A DNA stretch of 64,000 nucleotides from Acidobacteriota bacterium (GCA_019639195.1 JAHBSI010000004.1:186001-250000), one strand, 5' to 3'; shown: positions 9,038 through 17,972, counted from the first letter of the stretch. The notes: generated from the sequence alone by a model not told the origin. Numbers and translations: made by a program.

Positions 9038-9469
9038 ATGAAGCAGAATATTTTTGCAGTCGCAGCTCTATTGGCACTCTTTTTTGTGATTTTAGGGTGT
9101 GGAAGCCTTAACCCGTTGAGCAGTAAGCGGTCGTCGGACGGCAAAGAATCCCCCACAACCTCAAAGCCAGGATCAGGCTCTCAACCGAAAGCCGATGCTC
9201 CTCCATCGACCGGCGAGACAAGCGGCATTCCGGAATGTGACGAAGCGATCGATATCATCAATCGCGAAACGAATAATCCGGATGATAATTTCATCACTCG
9301 TGCAACAAAGGCTACGATTTTGAATCGCGTTAAGGACGGGATAAAAAAGGCCGTCGAAGAGAGCAAGTCGAAAGGCAACTCGAATACTGAAGATCTCGTA
9401 AAGACGTGTCGCGAGTTCCGCGATCAGCTTGAAAAGAGCTTGGCCGAGCAGAAGAATAACGAGAAGTAG
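9038..9469 (+). CDS. Lipoprotein of unknown function
   Basis: 143 residues from the ATG at 9038, chosen because it begins a clean lipoprotein signal with lipobox ILGC (Cys21); a TTG at 9011 would spoil it. After a Ser/Thr/Pro/Lys-rich linker (about residues 25-60) comes a short helical domain with two cysteines (IPECDEAI and LVKTCREF) spaced about 60 residues apart, perhaps a disulfide. It is 43 bases after pcrA and is closed by a strong terminator. I do not recognise the family. Confidence 0.75.
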   Translation: MKQNIFAVAALLALFFVILGCGSLNPLSSKRSSDGKESPTTSKPGSGSQPKADAPPSTGETSGIPECDEAIDIINRETNNPDDNFITRATKATILNRVKDGIKKAVEESKSKGNSNTEDLVKTCREFRDQLEKSLAEQKNNEK

Positions 9470-9504
9470 AATACAGCGCCGTTTCGAGTGTATCGGGAAG
9501 TGAC

Positions 9505-9531
9505 GCGGTCGCCTTGAGCGACCGCTTTTTT
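9505..9531 (+). terminator. Rho-independent terminator
   Basis: GCGGTCGC (9505-9512), 5-base loop CTTGA, GCGACCGC (9518-9525), then six T. It is 35 bases after the lipoprotein stop and ends the thioesterase-pcrA-lipoprotein transcript. Confidence 0.92.
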
Positions 9532-9589
9532 CGTTTCGAACGCAGATCGACGGACCCGCATCAGATATACCTGATGACGGCAAAGAAGT

Positions 9590-9618
9590 TTGCGACAGCC
9601 GAGTGAAATGTGTACTAT
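9590..9618 (+). promoter_or_regulatory. Possible sigma70 promoter of the TPR gene
   Basis: TTGCGA (9590-9595), 17-base spacer, TACTAT (9613-9618): four of six matches in each box. It lies between the terminator at 9531 and the TPR gene start at 9675, where a promoter is required. Confidence 0.4.
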
Positions 9619-9674
9619 GAACGGACACTTTCGCACGACAACATAGGTCGTGTACGCGGAATTTCCCAATAAGT

Positions 9675-11363
9675 ATGACCCGAAAAATTTACCCATTTAC
9701 GATGTTCCTGGTGATGTTGTGCGCCATAACGACAGTCAGTGCGCAGCCGGAAGTGCAGGAAATGTATGCCCGCGGGCAGGAGCATTTTAAAGCCCGGCGT
9801 TGGGATGATGCCATCCGTGAATACACAGAAGTGATACGGCGGCGTCCGGATGTCAGCGGTGTCTATCACAGCCGGGCGCTTTGCTACTACAACATGAAGG
9901 TCAGCGAGCCGAAATTGACCTATCAACAGCAAGCGGATCTCACCGCGAACCTCAAGCCGGGAGAGGTGCAGCCAAAGAGCCAGAACAGCTTGAACGCGAT
10001 AGCCGATTTTACGAAGGCCATCGAATTGCAGCCAGGGGCGGCTTCCTATGCGTCTTACTATTGGCGTGGGCAAACTTACAAATGGGAGAACGACCTTGAG
10101 CCCGCGATACTTGACTTGGAAAAATTCATCCAACTGTATCCGAATTACGAAAGCGATCCAAACTTCAGCGGAGCGATGATCCATCTGACAAAGGCAGGCA
10201 ACGAGTATGCGTCGGCCCTTTCTACAAGAGGGTTCTACGAGATCGTGATGTTGAGCTACTCAACAATTAAAGGCGACGCGAGAACGCCGCAGGAAATAAA
10301 ACGGGACGAGGAGGATGAACGTCGGATCAACAATTTGTTCAAGAAAGCCGTACGGTTTTACAAGCCGGTAAACCCGGGGACGTTTGCCGCCCGTGCCCGA
10401 GCATATTTGCAGCTTAAAGATCTCGCGGCGGCCATTTCGGATTTCAAAGAAGCCGTAAAGCAGAATCCGAAAGACCCAAGTCTCGCCAATGAGCTCGCAA
10501 GTGCATACAAGAAGAACAACCAGTTTGACCTCGCGATCGCTGAATATTCTAGAGTTCTCGCGATGCCCGATACATATTCGTCGATCAAGATCGAGAAGAA
10601 CAACGCTCATTATCGCCGTGCAGAGGTCTATTTCGATCAGAACAGGCTAGGCGAAGCATTAGCCGATCTGAACTCGGTCATTACTAACGTTCCAACATAT
10701 TATGTCGCGTATTTCCTGCGGGGAAAGGTTTACGCCAAACAGAAAAAGAAAGAGCTTGCTCGAGCCGACTTTATAAAGGCGGCGGAGACCAACGGCCTTC
10801 GAAAGGTTGTCCAGATCGAGCTCGATGTGCTTGATGGAAAGGTAAAGCCGAATCCTCAGGCCGCAAAAACCGATAACCCAGCAACAAGACCGGCATCGGC
10901 AGCTGTTAATGCAACCGAGCCGGCGGTAGCGTTCGTTTCAAAGCCACCTGCTCCCGAACCGTTCGAATCTCAATTTCGAAAAGAGATGCAGGCGGCGATG
11001 GGTCAGAACGATCCTTCGTGGTATCGCGGTGTTGCATTTCTAAATCTTGCTGCAGGCTTGCAGAAAAGCGGCAGGCAGGAGAAAGAGATCGGCGACCTTT
11101 TGGCCAACAAGCTTCTTGAGATGGCTTATATTGATTTCTTCGTCGTTTATAAATACATACTGGTGAACAAGAATTTCAAGCTCTCGATGAAGATGAGCGA
11201 GCAACTGCTGGGCGGGTTGACCCGCGAGATGCGGAAAAAGATCACCGAAACAAGCAGTGCCGAGGTCCAGGCTTACTTGAACAAGACACCGGCCCCAAAG
11301 ATCGCAGAGATATTTAAACCGGGTTATGGCTGGGGTAAGACCGTTTCGAGCAATATCAAATAA
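9675..11363 (+). CDS. Secreted TPR-repeat protein
   Basis: 562 residues. A signal peptide (basic start, hydrophobic core, cleavage near VSAQ) precedes several tetratricopeptide repeats: one near residues 30-65 (ARGQEHFKARRWDDAIREYT), others near 110-140 (ADFTKAIELQPGAAS), 230-300 (AYLQLKDLAAAISDFKEAVK) and 310-370. The C-terminal 170 residues follow a Pro/Ala/Lys-rich linker and form a separate helical region without clear repeats. It probably acts as a periplasmic protein-protein scaffold; no partner is evident. It is a single-gene unit between a terminator and a convergent bidirectional terminator. Confidence 0.8.
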   Translation: MTRKIYPFTMFLVMLCAITTVSAQPEVQEMYARGQEHFKARRWDDAIREYTEVIRRRPDVSGVYHSRALCYYNMKVSEPKLTYQQQADLTANLKPGEVQPKSQNSLNAIADFTKAIELQPGAASYASYYWRGQTYKWENDLEPAILDLEKFIQLYPNYESDPNFSGAMIHLTKAGNEYASALSTRGFYEIVMLSYSTIKGDARTPQEIKRDEEDERRINNLFKKAVRFYKPVNPGTFAARARAYLQLKDLAAAISDFKEAVKQNPKDPSLANELASAYKKNNQFDLAIAEYSRVLAMPDTYSSIKIEKNNAHYRRAEVYFDQNRLGEALADLNSVITNVPTYYVAYFLRGKVYAKQKKKELARADFIKAAETNGLRKVVQIELDVLDGKVKPNPQAAKTDNPATRPASAAVNATEPAVAFVSKPPAPEPFESQFRKEMQAAMGQNDPSWYRGVAFLNLAAGLQKSGRQEKEIGDLLANKLLEMAYIDFFVVYKYILVNKNFKLSMKMSEQLLGGLTREMRKKITETSSAEVQAYLNKTPAPKIAEIFKPGYGWGKTVSSNIK

Positions 11364-11385
11364 CCCAGGTCAGATCTAATCCAAG

Positions 11386-11416
11386 AGAAAGCCCCGGACC
11401 TTATCCGGGGCTTTCT
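11386..11416. terminator. Bidirectional rho-independent terminator
   Basis: AGAAAGCCCCGGA and TCCGGGGCTTTCT pair over 13 bp around a 5-base loop (11399-11403). T-rich and A-rich flanks let it work on both strands. It separates the convergent TPR gene and frr and serves both. Confidence 0.9.
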
Positions 11417-11977
11417 TCAAACGGTCATTATTTCGGCTTCCTTGGCCTTGGAGAGTTCGTCGATCTTACCGATGTAGGTGTTCGTGAGCTTTTGTACATC
11501 GTCGAGGCCGCCGCGTTCGTCATCCTCAGAGATCAGCTTGTCCTTGGCTAGTTTCTTTAAGGCATCGTTAGCGGCATGTCGTGCGTTCCGGACCGCGATC
11601 CGGTGCTCTTCGGCGATCTCGTGCACCTGCTTTGCGAGCTGTTTGCGACGCTCCTCGTTGAGCGGCGGGACGGGAAGGCGGATCATCTTGCCGTCGTTGG
11701 ACGGATTGAGTCCGAGATTCGCTCCGATGATCGCTTTTTCGACCGCACCAAGCTGCGACATATCCCATGGCTGGACGGTTATCAGCTGAGGCTCGGGAAC
11801 GGCAACTGACGCCATCTGATTGAGCGGCGTCGGCGTGCCGTAGTAGTCAACGCTGACGGTATCAAGCAGCCCGACACTCGCACGACCGGTTCGCACGTTC
11901 GAGAGCTTTCGCTTAAAATCCTCGACAACCGACGCCATCTTCGGCCCGGTCTCATTTGTAACGTCTTGTACGCTCAT
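11417..11977 (-). CDS. frr: Ribosome recycling factor
   Basis: 186 residues from the ATG at 11977, the standard RRF length (185). The open frame extends 39 codons further upstream, but that part is the out-of-frame end of pyrH. Family features include [26 protein letters not shown], the central domain [12 protein letters not shown], and the three-helix-bundle C-terminus [16 protein letters not shown]. With EF-G it splits post-termination ribosomes. Its ATG overlaps the pyrH stop as ATGA (11974-11977), implying translational coupling; rpsB-tsf-pyrH-frr is the classic order. Confidence 0.97.
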   Translation of the reverse strand: MSVQDVTNETGPKMASVVEDFKRKLSNVRTGRASVGLLDTVSVDYYGTPTPLNQMASVAVPEPQLITVQPWDMSQLGAVEKAIIGANLGLNPSNDGKMIRLPVPPLNEERRKQLAKQVHEIAEEHRIAVRNARHAANDALKKLAKDKLISEDDERGGLDDVQKLTNTYIGKIDELSKAKEAEIMTV

Positions 11978-12702
11978 AATTTGTCTTCGGTGGTAACGAC
12001 AGTGCCGATCGAGAGGTCGCCGTTTACGGCCCTTACGATGTTGCCCGGCTCTCGCATATTGAACACCATTATCGGCAAACCGTTGTCCATACACAATGAA
12101 ATGGCAGAGGCGTCCATCACCTTGAGGCGCCGTTCGAGAACCTCTTTATACGAGATCCGATCGAATTTCGTTGCGGCCGGAACTTTCATCGGGTCGGCAT
12201 CAAAGATGCCGTCAACCTTGGTCGCCTTGAAGATAACATCCGCCCTGATCTCCAAGGCTCTAAGAGCGGCCGCAGAATCGGTCGTAAAGAAAGGATTACC
12301 CGTTCCGGCGGCGAAGATAACGACACGCTTTTTCTCCAGATGCCTGATCGCACGCCGGTGAATGAACGGTTCGGCGAGCTCCGGGATGTCGATCGCCGAC
12401 ATCACGCGTGTGAAAACACCGGCTTTTTCGAGTGCATCCTGCAGCACGACGGCGTTCATTATCGTTGCGAGCATGCCGATGTAGTCGGCCGCTGCACGAT
12501 CCATATTTCCCGCCGATTCGGAGACCCCGCGGAAGATATTTCCTCCGCCAACTACGATCGCAACCTCGACACCGAGATCGTGAACGGTCTTGATCTCGGC
12601 AGCAAGTGCGGCCGCGACCTGTGTGTCGATACCGTAATTCTGCCCGCCCATAAGGGCCTCGCCGGAAAGCTTAAGGAGAATTCGATCGTATGTTGGTGGC
12701 AT
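11974..12702 (-). CDS. pyrH: UMP kinase
   Basis: 242 residues, the normal length for the hexameric bacterial enzyme of the amino acid kinase fold. Visible features are [12 protein letters not shown] at the N-terminus, [10 protein letters not shown] in the phosphate-binding part, [16 protein letters not shown], and [20 protein letters not shown]. It phosphorylates UMP to UDP in pyrimidine nucleotide synthesis and is usually activated by GTP and inhibited by UTP. No Shine-Dalgarno is obvious ahead of the ATG. The 123-base gap to tsf holds interleaved inverted repeats. Confidence 0.97.
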   Translation of the reverse strand: MPPTYDRILLKLSGEALMGGQNYGIDTQVAAALAAEIKTVHDLGVEVAIVVGGGNIFRGVSESAGNMDRAAADYIGMLATIMNAVVLQDALEKAGVFTRVMSAIDIPELAEPFIHRRAIRHLEKKRVVIFAAGTGNPFFTTDSAAALRALEIRADVIFKATKVDGIFDADPMKVPAATKFDRISYKEVLERRLKVMDASAISLCMDNGLPIMVFNMREPGNIVRAVNGDLSIGTVVTTEDKL

Positions 12703-12711
12703 AAAAAATTA

Positions 12712-12812
12712 GTTCAAGGTCAATGGTTCAAAAGATACGGCCGCGGGCTGAAGTTAACAGTTTGCCATATATGCTCCGAACCAAAAACCTTGAACGCTGA
12801 TCTTTTTGAACC
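12712..12812 (-). repeat. Interleaved inverted repeats between tsf and pyrH
   Basis: Two inverted pairs interlock. GTTCAAGGT (12712-12720) is the exact complement of ACCTTGAAC (12787-12795). GGTTCAAAAGAT (12725-12736) complements ATCTTTTTGAACC (12800-12812) with one bulged base. The order A-B-A'-B' is the topology of an H-type RNA pseudoknot rather than nested hairpins. It could also be the decayed remains of TTGAACC-type short repeats. It would lie in the leader of pyrH on the minus-strand transcript. Confidence 0.55.
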
Positions 12813-12825
12813 GAAGTTCAGGGAA

Positions 12826-13488
12826 TTAGCCGACCATCGAGGCGACTTCGGTTGCGAAATCGTCCGCTTTTTTCTCGATGCCTTCGCCCATCTTGAAACG
12901 GGAGAAGCGGCGGATCGAGATGTTCTCTTTGATCGAAGCGATCTTCTCGGTAACGAGTTCGCCGACCGTCTTTGCCGGATCCTTGACGAACGGCTGATCG
13001 ACGAGGACATTCTCTTCGTAGAACTTGTTCAGGCGGCCATCAATGATCTTGTCGAGAACATCTGCCGGCTTGCTCGCATTCTTCGGATCATTCTTGAGCT
13101 GTTCCATAAGGATCTCACGCTCTTTGGCGACCTCGTCGGCCGGGACGTCTGAGCGGTTCGTAAAACGCGGGTCCGCCGCAGCGATGTGCATCGCAACGTC
13201 CTTTACCAGCTGCTGGAACTCGTCACCGCGAGCAACGAAATCGCTCTCGCAATTGATCTCGACGAGAACGCCGACCTTGCCGCCCATGTGAATATAGCTG
13301 CCGACGGCGCCTTCTGCGGTAACGCGACCCGCCTTTTTATCGGCGGTCGCAATGCCTTTCTTGCGAAGGATCTCGACGGCTGCGGCCTCGTCGCCATTTG
13401 CCTCGACGAGAGCGTTCTTGCAATCGATCATTCCTGCTCCGGTCTTTTCACGGAGGGCCTTAACTGCACTTGCTGTAATTTCTGACAT
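12826..13488 (-). CDS. tsf: Translation elongation factor Ts
   Basis: 220 residues, the shorter EF-Ts form rather than the 283-residue E. coli type. The N-terminal UBA-like domain reads [19 protein letters not shown], and the core has [19 protein letters not shown]. It exchanges GDP for GTP on EF-Tu. A good Shine-Dalgarno (GGAG) lies 5 bases before the ATG. It sits between rpsB (with a terminator-like hairpin in the 99-base gap) and pyrH. Confidence 0.97.
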   Translation of the reverse strand: MSEITASAVKALREKTGAGMIDCKNALVEANGDEAAAVEILRKKGIATADKKAGRVTAEGAVGSYIHMGGKVGVLVEINCESDFVARGDEFQQLVKDVAMHIAAADPRFTNRSDVPADEVAKEREILMEQLKNDPKNASKPADVLDKIIDGRLNKFYEENVLVDQPFVKDPAKTVGELVTEKIASIKENISIRRFSRFKMGEGIEKKADDFATEVASMVG

Positions 13489-13521
13489 AAGAACTCCAAA
13501 CTGAATAATAAAAATTGTTAG

Positions 13522-13568
13522 AAAAAAGGCGTAGCCACTAGCCGCTCCGGCCGGAAAAAGCTACGCCT
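13522..13568 (-). terminator. Intrinsic terminator/attenuator between rpsB and tsf
   Basis: On the minus strand AGGCGTAGC and GCTACGCCT (13560-13568 and 13527-13535) pair over 9 bp, and the second arm runs into six T. The loop holds a smaller GC-rich palindrome (CCGGCCGG). It is about 20 bases after rpsB and before tsf, so it probably causes partial termination and lowers tsf-pyrH-frr relative to rpsB. Confidence 0.75.
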
Positions 13569-13587
13569 GAAAAAAGTGTGACCTACT

Positions 13588-14529
13588 TTAGCTAGCCGTG
13601 GCTTCGCTCGATTCTTCTGAAGACGCTGCCTCGGCGGCAGGTGCTTCTTCGGCGGCAGCTTCAGGAACTTCGTCTGTCGCTTCTTCCTCTTCCTCGGTCT
13701 CGTTGGCCGCTGCCTCGATCTCGGCCTTTTCGTCTTCGCTCAGGTATTCCGCAGGAATCGCCGTTAGCGAGCCGATCTCGGCCTGTGTCTGGTCACCTTC
13801 GGCATCAGCGCCCGGTGCGACCGCGACACCGCCTTCGGTTCCGATCTGTTTGCCTTCGAGGATCGCATCAGCGACGCGCGAAGCAAAGAGCCTGATCGCA
13901 CGCAGAGCGTCGTCATTGCCCGGAATGACGTGATCGATGCCTTCGGGCGAGCAATTCGTGTCAACGACCGCAACGATCGGGATGCCAAGGCGATTTGCTT
14001 CCTTAACTGCGATCTCTTCCTTTCGGACGTCGATGATGAAGAGCATATCCGGCGTACCGTTCATATCCTTGATGCCGGCAAGGTTCTTCATCAGGCTTTC
14101 GTGCTCGCGATCCAGCTGGAGACGCTCTTTCTTTGTGAGCATTTCGAAGCGGCCGTCTTCACGCATTGCTTCGATCTCTTTGAGCTTATGGATCGACTTC
14201 TGAACCGTCTGATAGTTCGTCAAAAGGCCGCCGAGCCAGCGGTTGTTCACGTAGAACATTCCTGCGCGTTCGGCTTCCTCTTTGATGGCGTCCTGCGCCT
14301 GGCGTTTGGTGCCGACAAAGAGGACCTTCTGATTGGGCTTTTGCGTTAAAGATTCCGTAACGTAATTGAGCGAATCACGGAAGAGCTTCTGGGTCTTTTG
14401 AAGGTCGATGATGTAGATGCCGTTTCTTTCGCCGAAGATATATTCCTTCATCTTCGGGTTCCAACGGCGGACCTGGTGGCCAAAATGAACTCCTGCCTCG
14501 AGAAGTTCTTTCATTGTTACTGTAGCCAA
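13588..14529 (-). CDS. rpsB: 30S ribosomal protein S2
   Basis: 313 residues, about 70 longer than E. coli S2 (241). The conserved body begins [20 protein letters not shown] and includes [13 protein letters not shown] and [15 protein letters not shown]. The extra C-terminal part, after about residue 235, is rich in Glu and Ala ([17 protein letters not shown]). The TTG at 14529 is taken as the start because AAGGAG lies 9 bases upstream and this gives the usual [11 protein letters not shown]-terminus; the in-frame ATG at 14514 has no such site. The Shine-Dalgarno is partly inside a leader hairpin. Confidence 0.96.
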   Translation of the reverse strand: MATVTMKELLEAGVHFGHQVRRWNPKMKEYIFGERNGIYIIDLQKTQKLFRDSLNYVTESLTQKPNQKVLFVGTKRQAQDAIKEEAERAGMFYVNNRWLGGLLTNYQTVQKSIHKLKEIEAMREDGRFEMLTKKERLQLDREHESLMKNLAGIKDMNGTPDMLFIIDVRKEEIAVKEANRLGIPIVAVVDTNCSPEGIDHVIPGNDDALRAIRLFASRVADAILEGKQIGTEGGVAVAPGADAEGDQTQAEIGSLTAIPAEYLSEDEKAEIEAAANETEEEEEATDEVPEAAAEEAPAAEAASSEESSEATAS

Positions 14530-14540
14530 AACTTATTTCT

Positions 14541-14581
14541 CCTTGGTTTGTGTACTCGCGGCCATCTGTTGTCAACCAAGG
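14541..14581 (-). promoter_or_regulatory. rpsB leader hairpin covering the Shine-Dalgarno
   Basis: On the minus-strand RNA the arms CCUUGGUU (14581-14574) and AACCAAGG (14548-14541) pair over 8 perfect base pairs around a 25-base loop. The 3' arm contains the AAGG of the AAGGAG ribosome-binding site, 9 bases before the UUG start. Folding would hide the site, suggesting translational control, perhaps by S2 itself. Confidence 0.6.
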
Positions 14582-14603
14582 ACAGCCGCAATGGTTTAAG
14601 CTC

Positions 14604-14649
14604 AGAGTGCAAATTTTTGCTCGTTCGAACAAGCCAAAGCTTGCACTCT
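14604..14649 (-). repeat. Small structured repeat, copy 1
   Basis: On the minus strand the 46-base unit has outer arms AGAGTGCAA and TTGCACTCT and an inner hairpin CAAGC-TTTG-GCTTG. A related unit at 57201-57245 shares the outer arms and has CAGGC-TTTA-GCCTG as the inner hairpin, a compensatory change. It lies between rpsI and rpsB. Confidence 0.65.
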
Positions 14650-14658
14650 AAACCCTAA

Positions 14659-15051
14659 TTATCTCTTCGAGAACTGGAATCGCTTACGGGCACCCTTCTG
14701 GCCGTATTTCTTACGCTCTTTCTTGCGGGGATCACGAGTGATCAAGCCGGCTTTCTTGAGCGTCGAACGGAGGTCAGAATTGAATTCGATGAGTGCACGT
14801 GTAATGCCATGGCGAACCGCGCCTGCCTGGCCGGCCGTGCCGCCGCCGTCAACATTCACGAAAATGTCAAATTTCTCAACAGTTTCCGTCAGACGAAGCG
14901 GCTGACGAATGATCATCTGCAAGGCTTCGTTAGGGAAATATGTGTTGAACTCGCGCTTGTTAACGGTGATCGCACCCGTTCCGGGGCGAAGGTACACGCG
15001 GGCCGTCGAGGTCTTTCTGCGTCCGGTGCCGTAATACTGAATATCTGCCAT
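14659..15051 (-). CDS. rpsI: 30S ribosomal protein S9
   Basis: 130 residues, the normal length. It shows [19 protein letters not shown] at the N-terminus, [19 protein letters not shown] in the core, and the basic tail ending in KRFQFSKR that reaches the P-site tRNA. It lies 35 bases downstream of rplM, the near-universal rplM-rpsI pair. Confidence 0.98.
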   Translation of the reverse strand: MADIQYYGTGRRKTSTARVYLRPGTGAITVNKREFNTYFPNEALQMIIRQPLRLTETVEKFDIFVNVDGGGTAGQAGAVRHGITRALIEFNSDLRSTLKKAGLITRDPRKKERKKYGQKGARKRFQFSKR

Positions 15052-15086
15052 AACTCGTTACTAAAAAGATCGGCCTCTATGGAAGG

Positions 15087-15521
15087 CTAGATCGTTATCG
15101 CCTCCGGTTTCTGAGCCGTGTGGCGATGTTCCGCATCTGCGTAAACCTTTAATTTCTTTGCCATTGCACGTCCGAGCTTGGTCTTCGGGAGCATTCCCTT
15201 GACCGCAAGTTCGATCACTCGTTCAGGACTCTTCTCGAACATATCCTTGACAGAGATCTCGCGAAGACCGCCCGGAAAGAGCGTGTGATGGCGATACATC
15301 TTCTGATCGTTCTTGGATCCTTTAAAGATCGCGTGCCGTGCGTTTACAACGACACAGTGGTCGCCCATATCCATAAAAGGCGTCCACGCAGGATTGTTCT
15401 TGCCCGAAATGATGCGGGCAACTTCGGTTGCCAGCCTTCCGACCGTTTTGCCTTTGGCATCGACCACAAACCATTTACGGCCGTTCGCCAATTCCTTTCC
15501 ACTTGGAAAATAAGTACTCAT
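15087..15521 (-). CDS. rplM: 50S ribosomal protein L13
   Basis: 144 residues from the ATG at 15521, the usual length for L13 (142 in E. coli). The frame extends 22 codons further, but that stretch does not fit the family, which starts near STYFPSGKE. Features are [44 protein letters not shown] and the [16 protein letters not shown] region. It binds 23S rRNA early in 50S assembly and is cotranscribed with rpsI. Confidence 0.97.
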   Translation of the reverse strand: MSTYFPSGKELANGRKWFVVDAKGKTVGRLATEVARIISGKNNPAWTPFMDMGDHCVVVNARHAIFKGSKNDQKMYRHHTLFPGGLREISVKDMFEKSPERVIELAVKGMLPKTKLGRAMAKKLKVYADAEHRHTAQKPEAITI

Positions 15522-15566
15522 ATCACACACACTACCAGCGTAATCCGCAAAAATGCGAACTGTCAG

Positions 15567-15594
15567 GATATCGAAAACATGAGGCAAACGTCAA
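15567..15594 (-). promoter_or_regulatory. Possible promoter of rplM-rpsI
   Basis: On the minus strand TTGACG (15594-15589), 16-base spacer and GATATC (15572-15567), about 45 bases before the rplM start. The -35 is good (5 of 6) and the -10 weak (3 of 6). A transcript from the NUDIX gene upstream could also read in. Confidence 0.3.
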
Positions 15595-15608
15595 GCCGCA
15601 AGAGGCAC

Positions 15609-16154
15609 TTAGGCCTTCAAATCGACCGTTGGGAGCCCGGAGGCGGCTAAAAGGGCAATGCCAATGATGGTCTTTGCGTCGGTGATGGTGCCATTTTGGA
15701 CCATTTCGGTGAGTTTTTCGGGCGAATACCGCTCGATCTCGACAAATTCGTCCTCGTCGAGGTTTTGGGCGGTCTCGGTCAGGCCGGTGGCTAGAAAAAG
15801 GTGCATCCTTTCGGTCAGAAAGCCCGGTGATACGTAGAATTCGCAGAGTTTTTCGATCTTTTCGGCGACGACGCCGATCTCTTCTTCGAGCTCGCGTCGG
15901 GCGCCCACTTCAGGATCTTCACCCTCGTTCAACGTTCCGGCAGGCAATTCGAGCAGATATTCACGAGCTGCGTGACGATATTGGCGAACAAGTGCGACGG
16001 TTCCGTCCGCGAAGACCGGCATTATCACCGCGCTTCCTTTGTGAACGACGATCTCGCGTTTATATTCGCTAGCACCTTCGCGTATCGTATCTACGCGAAC
16101 ATCAAAGACCCGGCCTTCATAGGCGGTCTCCGAAGCTGTAACTTCAGGTTTCAT
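15609..16154 (-). CDS. NUDIX hydrolase, ADP-ribose pyrophosphatase type
   Basis: 181 residues from the ATG at 16154. The Nudix box is complete: GTLNEGEDPEVGARRELEEE then IGV fits GX5EX7REUXEEXGU. Upstream, ALVRQYRHAAREYLLELPAG is characteristic of ADP-ribose pyrophosphatases (NudF type), which hydrolyse ADP-ribose to AMP and ribose 5-phosphate. It lies 87 bases upstream of rplM on the same strand and is divergent from the DUF1569 gene. Confidence 0.88.
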   Translation of the reverse strand: MKPEVTASETAYEGRVFDVRVDTIREGASEYKREIVVHKGSAVIMPVFADGTVALVRQYRHAAREYLLELPAGTLNEGEDPEVGARRELEEEIGVVAEKIEKLCEFYVSPGFLTERMHLFLATGLTETAQNLDEDEFVEIERYSPEKLTEMVQNGTITDAKTIIGIALLAASGLPTVDLKA

Positions 16155-16214
16155 CAACTAATTTTTACCACACAGAGCATTGCATTGGCACGATTGGGTT
16201 ACAATGTTCGCGGT

Positions 16215-16664
16215 ATGAAAACTCTGTTTGATGGAGCCGTCCTCGGTGAACTGCAGGAACGCGTGGGACGTCTGTCCGCAGACTCTAAACGCGAATGGGG
16301 CACGATGTCGCCTGCACAGGCAATGGAACATTGTGCTCGTGCGCTCGATGTTGCGGTCGGGCGCGACGCGATGAAGCAGGTCCTTATCGGAAAACTGATC
16401 AGTCGTTTCGTAAAGAAGAAATTCATAGGCGAGGCTCCAATGCCGTTGAACTCGCCGACAGCGCCGAGCTTCGTCGTCAAGGAGGAATGCGACCTCGAAG
16501 CATCTCGAAAGAGACTTTCGGAGTTGATGACCGTCTTTCATCAACGCTCGGAAGCTGGTGCCGACGGAGTCGTCCATGGCTTTTTTGGCCCGCTCTCAGG
16601 CAAAGAGTGGGGTGAACTCCAATACAACCACGTAGATCATCATCTGCGTCAATTCGGTGTGTAG
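16215..16664 (+). CDS. DUF1569 (DinB-like fold) protein
   Basis: 149 residues from the ATG at 16215; the longer open frame starting at 15972 overlaps the NUDIX gene and is not believed upstream of this ATG. Conserved histidines at MEHCARALD, GFFGPLSGKEWGELQYNH and DHHLRQFGV are consistent with the three-His metal site of DinB/DUF1569 four-helix proteins. Many such proteins bind small thiols or act as transferases, but the specific role is unknown. Confidence 0.75.
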   Translation: MKTLFDGAVLGELQERVGRLSADSKREWGTMSPAQAMEHCARALDVAVGRDAMKQVLIGKLISRFVKKKFIGEAPMPLNSPTAPSFVVKEECDLEASRKRLSELMTVFHQRSEAGADGVVHGFFGPLSGKEWGELQYNHVDHHLRQFGV

Positions 16665-16730
16665 CCCTGGCGAACGCGAAGGCTCGAAAGAGCCTGATAT
16701 TGTAGAATCGAGTTTGAGGTTTGTGTATCT

Positions 16731-17972
16731 ATGAGTAGGTTCCGCGTTGGTTTGGGCGTAAGCGGCGGGATCGCGGCCTATAAGGCCGTCGAGGTGATGC
16801 GGCTTTTGCAGAAGTCAGGGTGCGAAGTGCGTGTTGCTATGACTCGGCACGCGACCGAGTTTGTTGCACCGCTTACCTTTCGCGCACTGTCGGATGCAGA
16901 GGTCGTCGTGGATGATTACGACCCGGAGAATAGCGATCCGATCGCACACGTGAACTTTTCGCAGAAGATCGACCTTCTGCTCATAGTCCCGGCCACCGCG
17001 AACATCATCGCGAAATTCGCAAATGGTGTTGCTGATGACTTTTTGACATCTACATACCTTGCCGCAACGGCTCCCGTCCTGATCGCACCGGCTATGAACA
17101 CGACGATGTGGGAGCAGCCGGCGACTCAACGCAATGTCGCGAGACTAAAGGCGGATGGCGTTCGTTTTGTTGAGCCGATAGCGGGCGAACTCGCCTGCAA
17201 AACGGTTGGTACGGGAAAACTCGAGGATGTTGAGAATATAGTTCGACAGGCGTTGGAGATCTTGTCGCGGTCGAAAGGTTCTAATGACGGCGAAAATGAT
17301 GGTCGTACTGGCGATCTGAAAGGCGAGCGGTTTCTGATCACTGTCGGCGGAACCAGAGAGGCGATCGATCCGGTTCGTTTCATCTCGAATCATTCGTCGG
17401 GAAAGATGGGATTTGCGATGGCAGAAGCTGCCGCTGCACGCGGTGCCGAGGTGACGGTCGTGGCCGGCGTTACCGCCGTCGATCCGCCAGAGGGGATCAA
17501 GGTCGTCCGTGCCGTTTCGGCGAGCGAGATGCACAAAGCCGTGTCGAGCGAACTCACGAATGCAACGGTGTTTGTCGGGGCGGCCGCGGTTGCGGATTAC
17601 GCGCCGGCAAACGCTGCTGATGCAAAGATCAAAAAAGACGGACGCGACACACTCACGCTCGAGCTTAAAAAGACGCCCGACATTCTTGGCGAGGTTTCAG
17701 CTAACCGGCACGACGGCCTTATCGTCGTTGGTTTTGCGGCGGAAACGAACAACGTCATCGAATTCGCACGTAATAAGCTTGAGAAGAAAAAGCTTGATAT
17801 AGTCGTCGCCAATGACGTGTCAAAGCCGGGTGCGGGCTTTAATGCGGATACGAACATCATCTCGATCTTGACGGCGGATTCGGCGGACGACTTTGCCATA
17901 ATGCCGAAGCGTCAGGCGGCGGACCGCGTTTGCGATGCTATAAAGAAGCTTCGCGAGGAGCGTGGTCGATGA
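16731..17972 (+). CDS. coaBC: Bifunctional phosphopantothenoylcysteine decarboxylase / phosphopantothenate-cysteine ligase
   Basis: 413 residues, the usual length. The N-terminal flavoprotein half (about 1-180, CoaC) has VSGGIAAYKAVEVM, the catalytic HVNFSQ-like region, APAMNTTMW and the cysteine loop GELACKTVGTGKLED. The C-terminal half (CoaB) has VGGTREAIDPVRFISNHSSG and the KKDG motif followed by LTLELKKTPDIL. It makes 4'-phosphopantetheine from phosphopantothenate and cysteine for coenzyme A. Its stop overlaps the next start as ATGA. Confidence 0.97.
   Translation: MSRFRVGLGVSGGIAAYKAVEVMRLLQKSGCEVRVAMTRHATEFVAPLTFRALSDAEVVVDDYDPENSDPIAHVNFSQKIDLLLIVPATANIIAKFANGVADDFLTSTYLAATAPVLIAPAMNTTMWEQPATQRNVARLKADGVRFVEPIAGELACKTVGTGKLEDVENIVRQALEILSRSKGSNDGENDGRTGDLKGERFLITVGGTREAIDPVRFISNHSSGKMGFAMAEAAAARGAEVTVVAGVTAVDPPEGIKVVRAVSASEMHKAVSSELTNATVFVGAAAVADYAPANAADAKIKKDGRDTLTLELKKTPDILGEVSANRHDGLIVVGFAAETNNVIEFARNKLEKKKLDIVVANDVSKPGAGFNADTNIISILTADSADDFAIMPKRQAADRVCDAIKKLREERGR

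Noticed and set aside
16680..16695. AGGCTC-GAAA-GAGCCT hairpin before coaBC
   Set aside because: Stable small hairpin with a GAAA loop but no U-tract; too short and isolated to assign.
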